Below are positions 27,101 through 35,708 of a DNA stretch of 64,000 nt, piece after piece. Numbering within the stretch: position 1 is the stretch's first letter; each line of letters starts with the position of its first letter. Source of the stretch: Rutidosis leptorrhynchoides. Its lineage: Eukaryota; Streptophyta; Magnoliopsida; Asterales; Asteraceae. The position numbers were made by a program, and so were the translations under genes. Location: NCBI RefSeq assembly GCF_046630445.1, contig NC_092333.1, positions 98,368,001-98,432,000 on the forward strand. The letters are read 5' to 3'. The notes beneath the pieces were generated by a model. The model did not search any database. It saw only the letters and a list, made by a program, of their open reading frames with translations, and was not told the origin of the DNA.

Positions 27101-28779
27101 GCCTTCAAATTACTAATAAGATGTAGCTTCGTGTTGCCCTTTTCTCCGTACACCATTAAGGGTTTTCCTTTTTCTCGTATAATGCGAATTGCATTTTTGT
27201 AACAAACGATCTCTGCTTTCACTTCTTTCAACCAGTCCATACCGATTATCACATCAAAACTCCCTAACTCTACTGGTATCAAATCAATCTTAAATGTTTC
27301 GCTAACCAGTTTAATTTCTCGATTCCGACATATATTATCTGCTGAAATTAATTTACCATTTGCTAATTCGAGTAAAAATTTACTATCCAAAGGCGTCAAT
27401 GGACAACTTAATTTAGCACAAAAATCTCTACTCATATAGCTTCTATCCACACCCGAATCAAATAAAATGTAAGCAGATTTATTGTCAATAAGAAACGTAC
27501 CCGTAACAAGCTCCGGGTCTTCCTGTGCCTCTGCCGCATTAATATTGAAAACTCTTCCGCGGCCTTGTCCATTTGTGTTCTCCTGGTTCGGACAATTTCT
27601 AATAATGTGGCCCGGTTTTCCACATTTATAACAAACTACATTGGCATAACTTGCTCCGACACTACTTGCTCCACCATTACTCGTTCCGACACCATTTGTT
27701 CCTTTCGTTCTATTAACCCCTGGTCCGTAGACATCACACTTCGCCGCGCTATGACCATTTCTTTTACACTTGTTGCAAAATTTGGTGCAGAACCCCGAGT
27801 GATACTTTTCACACCTTTGGCATAGCAGCTTCTGATTGTTGTTGTTGTTGCGGTTATTATTGTTTTTAAGATGATTGTTGTGGTTGCTGTTGTTGTTGTT
27901 GTTGTTGTTGGGCCATTTGTTGTAGTTGCGATTGATGTTGCGATTGTTAGGATAGTTGTTGCGATTATTGTTATAATTGCTGTTGTTGTTGTATTGGTGA
28001 TTCTTATCACCGTTTTCCTCCCACTTTATTTTGACTTGCTTCACATTGGCCTCTTCAGCAGTCTGTTCTTTAATTCTTTCTTCAATCTGGTTCACTAGTT
28101 TGTGAGCCATTCTACATGCCTGTTGTATGGAGGCGGGCTCGTGTGAATTTATATCTTCATGGATTCTTTCCGGTAATCCTTTCACAAACGCGTCGATCTT
28201 CTCTTCCTCATCTTCGAATGCTCCCGGACACAATAGGCACAATTCTGTGAATCGTCTTTCGTACGTGGTAATATCAAATCCTTGGGTTCGTAACCCTCTA
28301 AGTTCTGTCTTGAGTTTATTGACCTCGGTTCTGGGACGGTACTTCTCATTCATCAAGTGCTTGAATGCTGACCACGGTAGTGCGTACGCATCGTCTTGTC
28401 CCACTTGCTCTAGATAGGTATTCCACCATGTTAACGCAGAACCTGTGAAGGTATGCGTAGCGTACTTCACTTTGTCCTCTTCAGTACACTTACTTATGGC
28501 AAACACCGATTCAACCTTCTCGGTCCACCGTTTCAATCCGATCGGTCCTTCGGTTCCATCAAATTCCAAAGGTTTGCAGGCAGTGAATTCTTTGTAGGTG
28601 CATCCTACACGATTTCCTGTACTGCTAGATCCAAGGTTATTGTTGGTATGTAGCGCAGCCTGTACTGCGGCTATGTTTGAAGCTAGAAAAGTACGGAATT
28701 CCTCTTCATTCATATTCACGGTGTGTCGAGTAGTCGGTGCCATTTCCTTCAAAATAGTTAAATGGAACAAGTTAATCAT
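24172..28779 (-). CDS. A3 gag-pol polyprotein, 1,535 aa
   Basis: One continuous frame. Gag covers about 13-250 (likely start M13, MAPTTRH, as in related proteins), followed by an Asn-rich linker at 260-315. A Cys cluster and CCHC knuckles follow: [14 protein letters not shown] 335-348 and [14 protein letters not shown] 383-396. Protease motif LFDSG has D441. Reverse transcriptase spans about 580-860, with FIDD 775-778. RNase H has D924. Integrase has the zinc site H1112, H1119, C1149, C1152 and the catalytic triad D1182, D1243, E1279 (D-D-35-E). A chromodomain-like tail follows at about 1476-1530 ([16 protein letters not shown]). Domain order protease-RT-RH-INT-CHD identifies a Ty3/gypsy chromovirus; Tekay/Del is the best clade by eye. 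Confidence 0.95.
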   Translation of the reverse strand: MINLFHLTILKEMAPTTRHTVNMNEEEFRTFLASNIAAVQAALHTNNNLGSSSTGNRVGCTYKEFTACKPLEFDGTEGPIGLKRWTEKVESVFAISKCTEEDKVKYATHTFTGSALTWWNTYLEQVGQDDAYALPWSAFKHLMNEKYRPRTEVNKLKTELRGLRTQGFDITTYERRFTELCLLCPGAFEDEEEKIDAFVKGLPERIHEDINSHEPASIQQACRMAHKLVNQIEERIKEQTAEEANVKQVKIKWEENGDKNHQYNNNSNYNNNRNNYPNNRNINRNYNKWPNNNNNNNSNHNNHLKNNNNRNNNNNQKLLCQRCEKYHSGFCTKFCNKCKRNGHSAAKCDVYGPGVNRTKGTNGVGTSNGGASSVGASYANVVCYKCGKPGHIIRNCPNQENTNGQGRGRVFNINAAEAQEDPELVTGTFLIDNKSAYILFDSGVDRSYMSRDFCAKLSCPLTPLDSKFLLELANGKLISADNICRNREIKLVSETFKIDLIPVELGSFDVIIGMDWLKEVKAEIVCYKNAIRIIREKGKPLMVYGEKGNTKLHLISNLKAQKLIRKGCYAVLAHVEKVQTEEKSINDVPVAKEFPDVFPKELPGLPPHRSVEFQIDLVPGAAPIARAPYRLTPSEMKELQSQLQELLERGFIRPSTSPWGAPVLFVKKKDGTFRLCIDYRELNKLTIKNRYPLPRIDDLFDQLQGSSVYSKIDLRSGYHQMRVKEDDIPKTAFRTRYGHYEFMVMPFGLTNAPAVFMDLMNRVCGPYLDKFVIVFIDDILIYSKNDQEHGEHLRKVLEVLRKEELYAKFSKCAFWLEEVQFLGHIVNKEGIKVDPAKIETVEKWETPKTPKHIRQFLGLAGYYRRFIQDFSRIAKPLTALTHKGKKFEWNDEQEKAFQLLKKKLTTAPILSLPEGNDDFVIYCDASKQGLGCVLMQRTKVIAYASRQLKIHEQNYTMHDLELGAVVFALKTWRHYLYGVKSIIYTDHKSLQHIFNQKQLNMRQRRWIELLNDYDFEIRYHPGKANVVADALSRKDREPIRVKSMNIMIHNNLTTQIKEAQQGVLKEGNLKDEIPKGSEKHLNIREDGTRYRAERIWVPKFGDMREMVLREAHKTRYSIHPGTGKMYKDLKKHFWWPGMKADVAKYIGECLTCSKVKAEHQKPSGLLQQPEIPEWKWENITMDFITKLPRTASGFDTIWVIVDRLTKSAHFLPIREDDKMEKLARLYLKEVVSRHGIPISIISDRDGRFISRFWQTLQQALGTRLDMSTAYHPQTDGQSERTIQTIEDMLRACVIDFGNSWDRHLPLAEFSYNNSYHSSIEMAPFEALYGRKCRSPICWSEVGDRQITGPEIIQETTEKIIQIQQRLKTAQSRQKSYADIKRKDIEFEIGEMVMLKVAPWKGVVRFGKRGKLNPRYIGPFKIIDRVGPVAYRLELPQQLATVHNTFHVLNLKKCFAKEDLTIPLDEIQINEKLQFIEEPVEIMDREVKRLKQNKIPIVKVRWNARRGPEFTWEREDQMKKKYPHLFPEDSSTPSTA

Positions 28780-29082
28780 ACAGAATATTAAGAGTAGTTA
28801 ATAGTATTTCGTAGCATAATATGAACTCATTTATAAAAGCTTTTTCTTCATATTAGCGTTTTATAAGTTTAAATTCGGGTAGTACCTACCCGTTAAGTTC
28901 ATACTTAGTAGCTAATATACAATTCAACTACTACAATTCTATATGAAAAACTTTATAATAATATTTCGCGTTCAAACTTTTATACAATATTTTACAAACT
29001 TACAATACCGCTTATTTTACATAAAGCATGAAATATAGCACACAATAACTTTGATACAAGATAGTTGTGAAGATAATTCTAG

Positions 29083-29766
29083 CTAGTACACAAGTCGTTC
29101 AGCAAAGGCAATAAAGACACGTAATTCATACGTCCAGAAACAAGTCCTGCATTCTGGTTTTACTAGGACTACTTCCCATCCTTGGTCTTGTGCAACATAA
29201 CCATTATGGCCGTTGATAAGACAGCGTGTTGTAACGTCGTCAAAGGGACGAGGGTTACGTAATGTCCAACAGTCCCGTAACAATCTAAAAACCTCATTTC
29301 TTACCCCAATTACCGACTCCGTCACTTGTGGGAACGTTTTGTTTAATAGCTGTAGCCCGATGTTCTTTTTCTCACTTTGGTGAGAAGCGAACATTACTAA
29401 CCCATAAGCATAGCATGCTTCTTTATGTTGCATGTTAGCCGCTTTTTCTAAATCATGAAGTCCTATATTCGGATACATTGAGTCAAAATAATTTCTTAAC
29501 CCGTTGCGTAAAATAGCATTTGGGTTCCCCGCAATATATGTGTCAAAGTAAACACATCGTAACTTATGGGTTTCCCAATGTGATATCCCCCATCTTTCAA
29601 ACGAAAGTCTCTTATAAACCAAGACATTCTTGGAACGTTCTTCGAATGTCTTACAAACTGATCTCGCCTTAAATAGTTGTGCCGAGGAATTCTGACCGAC
29701 TCTAGACAAGATTTCATCAATCATGTCTCCGGGTAGGTCTCTTAAAATATTGGGTTGTCTATCCAT
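29083..29766 (-). CDS. A3 element-encoded F-box protein, 227 aa (At2g35280/At1g67623-like)
   Basis: Residues about 6-50 fit an F-box (NILRDLPGDMIDEILSRVG, then VCKTFEE), which in plants binds SKP1/ASK in SCF ubiquitin ligases. Residues 80-130 (GNPNAILRNGLRNYF, LEKAANMQHKEACYAYGL) resemble the Sel1/TPR-like region of the plant At2g35280/At1g67623 F-box group. The tail has CX2C in ECRTCFWTYEL (C206, C209), also seen in that group. Family membership is from memory of the sequences. It lies between the acidic ORF and gag on the same strand and is present at the same place in A1 and A4, so it is an element gene, presumably captured from the host. An acceptor-like tract TCTATTTTACAG sits just upstream of the start. 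Its substrate is unknown. Confidence 0.85.
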   Translation of the reverse strand: MDRQPNILRDLPGDMIDEILSRVGQNSSAQLFKARSVCKTFEERSKNVLVYKRLSFERWGISHWETHKLRCVYFDTYIAGNPNAILRNGLRNYFDSMYPNIGLHDLEKAANMQHKEACYAYGLVMFASHQSEKKNIGLQLLNKTFPQVTESVIGVRNEVFRLLRDCWTLRNPRPFDDVTTRCLINGHNGYVAQDQGWEVVLVKPECRTCFWTYELRVFIAFAERLVY

Positions 29767-29904
29767 TTTGCGTTTTTATACTGTAAAATAGACAAGAGTT
29801 AGATTCATAAAAAAAAATACATATTAATACAAGCAATTTTTACATATATCATAAAGCATAAGCACACTATATTACATATATTACACCACATGAATACAAC
29901 TATC

Positions 29905-30519
29905 TTATTCCGACTCGCTTGTTTCTTCTTCTTCGATTTTGGTTCGTTTTGCCAAGTTTCTAGGGATATATGATTTTCCCCTAATACGAGCCGTCGTTAT
30001 CCACATTGGTTTAGAAAAACCTGGTGGTTTAGAGGTTCCCGGGTCATTGTTACAACTTAAGGACTTCGGGGGTTGACGATACATATAAAGTTCATCGGGG
30101 TTGGAATTAGATTTCTCTATTTTTATGCCCTTTCCCTTATTATTTTCTTTTGCCTTTTTAAATTCAGTTGGGGTAATTTCTATAACATCATCGGAATTCT
30201 CGTCGGAATCCGATTCATCGGAGAATTGGTAATCCTCCCAATATTTTGCTTCCTTGGCGGAAACACCATTGACCATAATTAACCTTGGTCGGTTGGTTGA
30301 GGATTTTCTTTTACTTAACCGTTTTATTATTTCCCCCACCGGTTCTATTTCTTCATCCGGTTCCGATTCTTCTTCCGGTTCCGATTCTTCTTCCGGTTCC
30401 GACTCTTCTTCCGGTTCCTCTTCGGGAACTTGTGTTTCAGTCCACGAATCATTCCAATTTACATTTGACTCTTCATTATTATTAGGTGAGTCAATGGGAC
30501 TTGTTCTAGAGGTAGACAT
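29905..30519 (-). CDS. A3 acidic low-complexity ORF, 204 aa
   Basis: First gene after the primer-binding site. Residues 30-60 are Glu-rich repeats with Ser-Glu-Pro; then a basic patch (IIKRLSKRKSS), a conserved-looking segment (VSAKEAKYWEDYQFSDES) with an Asp/Ser-rich run, and a basic tail (RNLAKRTK) ending in an acidic SESE. No known domain, signal peptide or membrane segment is seen. The position, upstream of gag, recalls the extra ORF1 of Ogre/Tat elements, but no sequence relation is claimed. Length is the same as in A1. Function unknown; a nuclear or nucleic-acid-associated disordered protein is one possibility. Confidence 0.8.
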   Translation of the reverse strand: MSTSRTSPIDSPNNNEESNVNWNDSWTETQVPEEEPEEESEPEEESEPEEESEPDEEIEPVGEIIKRLSKRKSSTNRPRLIMVNGVSAKEAKYWEDYQFSDESDSDENSDDVIEITPTEFKKAKENNKGKGIKIEKSNSNPDELYMYRQPPKSLSCNNDPGTSKPPGFSKPMWITTARIRGKSYIPRNLAKRTKIEEEETSESE

Positions 30520-30714
30520 CTATCACATAATATCAAACGCGTTAAGAGATTAATATATCACATAATATTCACATGTTAAAAATATATAGTTTTCAACAAA
30601 ATTTGTTAAGCAATCATTTTTCAAGTAAACACGGTCGAAGTCCAGACTCACTAATGCATCCTAACAACCTCGATAAGACACACTAATGCAAAATTCTGGT
30701 TCTCTAAGACCAAC

Positions 30715-30726
30715 GCTCTGATACCA
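30715..30726 (-). other. A3 primer-binding site (tRNA-iMet)
   Basis: Sense TGGTATCAGAGC, two bases inside the 5' LTR. This is the standard complement of the plant initiator tRNA-Met 3' end. Confidence 0.9.
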
Positions 30727-30728
30727 AC

Positions 30729-33700
30729 TGAAATGTCCCGTTCTTATTGATTAAAAACGTTCCATATTAATTGATTTCGTTGCGAGGTTTTGACCTCTAT
30801 ATGAGACGTTTTTCAAAGACTGCATTCATTTTAAAACAAACCATAACCTTTATTTCATCAATAAAGGTTTAAAAAGCTTTACGTAGATTATCAAATAATG
30901 ATAATCTAAAATATCCTGTTTACACACGACCATTACATAATGGTTTACAATACAAATATGTTACAACAAAATAAGTTTCTTGAATGCAGTTTTTACACAA
31001 TATCATACAAGCATGGACTCCAAATCTCGTCCTTATTTAAGTATGTGACAGCGGAAGCTCTTAATAATCACCTGAGAATAAACATGCTTAAAACGTCAAC
31101 AAAAATGTTGGTGAGTTATAGGTTTAACCTATATATATCAAATCATAATAATAATAGACCACAAGATTTCATATTTCAATACACATCCCATACATAGAGA
31201 TAAAAATCATTCATATGGTGAACACCTGGTAACCGACATTAACAAGATGCATATATAAGAATATCCCCATCATTCCGGGACACCCTTCGGATATGATATA
31301 AATTTCGAAGTACTAAAGCATCCGATACTTTGGATGGGGTTTGTTAGGCCCAATAGATCTATCTTTAGGATTCGCGTCAATTAGGGTGTCTGTTCCCTAA
31401 TTCTTAGATTACCAGACTTAATAAAAAGGGGCATATTCGATTTCGATAATTCAACCATAGAATGTAGTTTCACGTACTTGTGTCTATTTTGTAAATCATT
31501 TATAAAACCTGCATGTATTCTCATCCCAAAAATATTAGATTTTAAAAGTGGGACTATAACTCACTTTCACATATTTTTACTTCGTCGGGAAGTAAGACTT
31601 GGCCACTGGTTGATTCACGAACCTATAACAATATATACATATATATCAAAGTATGTTCAAAATATATTTACAACACTTTTAATATATTTTGATGTTTTAA
31701 GTTTCTTAAGTCAGCTGTCCTCGTTAGTAACCTACAACTAGTTGTCCACAGTTAGATGTACAGAAATAAATCGATAAATATTATCTTGAATCAATCCACG
31801 ACCCAGTGTATACGTATCTCAGTATTGATCACAACTCAAACTATATATATTTTGGAATCAACCTCAACCCTGTATAGCTAACTCCAACATTCACATATAG
31901 AGTGTCTATGGTTGTTCCGAAATATATATAGATGTGTCGACATGATAGGTCGAAACATTGTATACGTGTCTATGGTATCTCAAGATTACATAATATACAA
32001 TACAAGTTGATTAAGTTATGGTTGGAATAGATTTGTTACCAATTTTCACGTAGCTAAAATGAGAAAAATTATCCAATCTTGTTTTACCCATAACTTCTTC
32101 ATTTTAAATCCGTTTTGAGTGAATCAAATTGCTATGGTTTCATATTGAACTCTATTTTATGAATCTAAACAGAAAAAGTATAGTTTTATAGTCGGAAAAA
32201 TAAGTTACAAGTCGTTTTTGTAAAGGTAGTCATTTCAGTCGAAAGAACGACGTCTAGATGACCATTTTAGAAAACATACTTCCACTTTGAGTTTAACCAT
32301 AATTTTTGGATATAGTTTCATGTTCATAATAAAAATCATTTTCTCAGAATAACAACTTTTAAATCAAAGTTTATCATAGTTTTTAATTAACTAACCCAAA
32401 ACAGCCCGCGGTGTTACTACGACGGCTTAAATCCGGTTTTACGGTGTTTTTCGTGTTTTCAGGTTTTAAATCATTAAGTTAGCATATCATATAGATATAG
32501 AACATGTGTTTAGTTGATTTTAAAAGTCAAGTTAGAAGGATTAACTTTTGTTTGCGAACAAGTTTAGAATTAACTAAACTATGTTCTAGTGATTACAAGT
32601 TTAAACCTTCGAATAAGATAGCTTTATACGTATGAATCGAATGATGTTATGAACATAATTACTACCTTAATTTCCTTGGATAAACCTACTGGAAAAGAGA
32701 AAAATGGATCTAGCTTCAACGGATCCTTGGATGGCTCGAAGTTCTTGAAGCAGAATCATGACACGAAAACAAGTTCAAGTAAGATCATCACTTGAAATAA
32801 GATTGTTATAGTTATAGAAATTGAACCAAAGTTTGAATATGATTATTACCTTGTATTAGAATGATAACCTACTGTAAGAAACAAAGATTTCTTGAGGTTG
32901 GATGATCACCTTACAAGATTGGAAGTGAGCTAGCAAACTTGAAAGTATTCTTGATTTTATGTAACTAGAACTTGTAGAATATATGAAGAACACTTAGAAC
33001 TTGAAGATAGAACTTGAGAGAGATCAATTAGATGAAGAAAATTGAAGAATGAAAGTGTTTGTAGGTGTTTTTGGTCGTTGGTGTATGGATTAGATATAAA
33101 GGATATGTAATTTTGTTTTCATGTAAATAAGTCATGAATGATTACTCATATTTTTGTAATTTTATGAGATATTTCATGCTAGTTGCCAAATGATGGTTCC
33201 CACATGTGTTAGGTGACTCACATGGGCTGCTAAGAGCTGATCATTGGAGTGTATATACCAATAGTACATACATCTAAAAGCTGTGTATTGTACGAGTACG
33301 AATACGGGTGCATACGAGTAGAATTGTTGATGAAACTGAACGAGGATGTAATTGTAAGCATTTTTGTTAAGTAGAAGTATTTTGATAAGTGTATTGAAGT
33401 CTTTCAAAAGTGTATAAATACATATTAAAACACTACATGTATATACATTTTAACTGAGTCGTTAAGTCATCGTTAGTCGTTACATGTAAGTGTTGTTTTT
33501 AAACCTTTAGGTTAACGGTCTTGTTAAATGTTGTTAACCCAATGTTTATAATATCAAATGAGATTTTAAATTATTATATTATCATGATATTATCATGTAT
33601 GAATATCTCTTAATATGATATATATACATTAAATGTCTTTACAACGATAATCGTTACATATATGTCTCGTTTAAAAATCATTAAGTTAGTAGTCTTGTTT

Positions 33701-33981
33701 TTACATATGTAGTTCATTGTTAATATACTTAATGATATGTTTACTTATCATAGTATCATGTTAACTATATATTTATCTATATATATGTCATCATATAGTT
33801 TTTACAAGTTTTAACGTTCGTGAATCACCGGTCAACTTGGGTGGTCAATTGTCTATATGAAACATATTTCAATTAATCAAGTCTTAACAAGTTTGATTGC
33901 TTAACATGTTGGAAACATTTAATCATGTAAATATCAATCTCAATTAATATATATAAACATGGAAAAGTTCGGGTCACTACA
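30729..33981 (-). repeat. A3 5' LTR (3,253 bp)
   Basis: Same length as the 3' LTR, with only about ten differences noticed. It is followed by TGTAG (33982-33986). Confidence 0.95.
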
Positions 33982-34030
33982 TGTAGATGGTTAAGCGAGA
34001 GGTCGCGGGTTCGAGCCCGGGCTGCGACAT
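33982..34030 (+). repeat. tRNA-like segment split by A3
   Basis: Joined across A3 (20862-20883 plus 33987-34030) the sequence contains GTGTAGATGGTTAAGCG, close to a pol III A-box, then GGGTTCGAGCCCGG, a good B-box. There is no complete cloverleaf, so it is a tRNA-derived or tRNA-mimicking piece. A3 integrated inside the A-box-like part. Confidence 0.55.
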
Positions 34031-34107
34031 TTATTTTTTTGAAGCTATTTCTTTAAGGTAGTATACTTATTATTCCTATTATTTATTATTATTATTATTA
34101 TTATGAC

Positions 34108-34179
<72 letters not shown>

Positions 34180-35708
34180 GATTATTATTATTATTATTAT
34201 TGTTATTATTATTATTATTATTATTATCATTATTATTATTATGGTTACAATTATGATTACTATTATTATTAATATTAAGTATTATTATCTTTATTATTAT
34301 TAATATTATCAATATAAGTATTTTTATTATTAATAACATTATTATTATCATTATTATTATTTTTATTATTAAAAATTATTATTTTTACAACTATATTATT
34401 AATATTATTATCATTTTTACTACTAGTATCATTATTATTATTATTATTACAACTATATTATTATTAAAAGAATTATTTTTAGTAAAGTTATCATTTTTAT
34501 TAAAGTTATTACTAGAATTATCATTTTTTAAAACTATCGTTAGTATTATTATTAGAATTATCATAAATTTTATCATAATGAGTATTATTTTTATCATTAT
34601 TATTATTAGTATTATTAGCATATCAAATGAAGATTTTCTATATAAAAATATATTTAGGACATAAAACCTAACCATATTAATACTTTTGTAATAAATGTTA
34701 ATTATCTATATAAGAATAAATATATCTAATTAAGTTATTAATAAAACACATAATATAAAATAACAAATAAAATCACTAATAATATACATATTTGTTCGAT
34801 TACCATTACATGTAATAATATACATGATTGAATATAGGTTCGTGAATCCGAGGCCAAACCTGCATTGTTCAATGTCGTCATATGTTTTTTTACTACAAAA
34901 TACAGTATCGTGAGTTTCATTTGCTCCCTTTTTAAATGCTTTTGCAATATATATTTTTAGGACTGAGAATACATGCGCTGCTTTTATAACTGTTTTACGA
35001 AATAGACACAAGTACTTAAAACTACATTCTATGGCTGGATTATTAAACCGAATATGCCCCTTTTTAGTCTGGTAATCTAAGAATTAGGGAACAGACACCC
35101 CAATTGACGTGAATCCTAAAGATAGATCTATTGGGCCCAACAAGCCCCATCCAAAGTACCGGATGCTTTAGTACTTCGAATTTATCATGTCCGAAGGGAG
35201 TCCCGGAATGATGGGGATATTCTATATGCATCTTGTTAAGGTCGGTTACCAGGTGTTTAATCCATATGAATGTTTTTTGTCTCTATGCATGGGACGTATA
35301 TTTATGAGTATCTCGTGGTCTATTATATTATTGAAAATGATTGTTTATGATAAACTAATGAACTCACCAACCTTTTGGTTGACACTTTAAAGCATGTTTA
35401 TTCTCAGGTATGAAAGAAATCTTCTGCTGTGCATTTGCTCATTTTAGAGATATTGCTTGGAGTCATTCATGACATATTTCAAAAGACGTTGCATTCAAGT
35501 CGTTGAGTTCATCAAGATTATTATTAAATCAATTATAGTTGGATATATTATAAAATGGTGTGCATGCCATCAACTTTCGATGAAATGAAAGTTTGTCTTT
35601 TAAAAACGAATGTAATGTTTGTAAAATGTATCATATAGAGGTCAATTACCTCGCGATGTAATCATATGTTATTGTATTCGTCCTTATGGATTAGGACGGG
35701 TCGTCTCA
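33987..35708 (+). repeat. Family B-type LTR 3' part, opposite orientation
   Basis: Read on the plus strand it ends GGATTAGGACGGGTC then GTCTCA at 35708, the family B LTR terminus. Its content mirrors 934-2900 reversed: tRNA-like segment, ATT microsatellite, the module with ACAGACACCCCAATTGACG, and a (CA)-type end. It directly abuts the pol of element C. The 5' part of this LTR is not recognisable on the left, so the copy is truncated or rearranged. Confidence 0.65.
34075..34300. repeat. (ATT)n microsatellite
   Basis: Long, nearly perfect trinucleotide tract with a few interruptions, inside the B-type LTR. The poly-isoleucine and poly-asparagine open frames here are microsatellite artefacts. 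Confidence 0.95.

Larger units (their letters stand above)
20884..33981 (-). mobile_element. Element A3: family A Ty3/gypsy (chromovirus, Tekay/Del-like), looks whole
   Basis: A 13,098-bp element with two LTRs of exactly 3,253 bp and a perfect TGTAG target duplication. Sense order: 5' LTR (30729-33981), primer-binding site, acidic ORF, F-box ORF, a single gag-pol frame of 1,535 codons, polypurine region, 3' LTR (20884-24136). All expected domains and catalytic residues are visible, so it looks whole. I see only about ten differences between the LTRs, which points to an insertion of the order of 0.1 million years ago at commonly used plant rates. The two extra genes before gag are the unusual feature; typical Tekay elements carry gag-pol only. 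Confidence 0.95.

Noticed and set aside
29083-30519. Envelope gene in family A elements
   Set aside because: Extra genes lie upstream of gag, not after pol, and show no signal peptide, membrane helix or glycoprotein features.
4857-33981. Tandem array by unequal recombination sharing LTRs
   Set aside because: A1 and A3 each have their own perfect target duplication and the spacer between them is part of another element.
33982-34030. Functional tRNA gene
   Set aside because: A- and B-box-like phrases are present but no acceptor or anticodon stem pairs properly, and A3 splits it.
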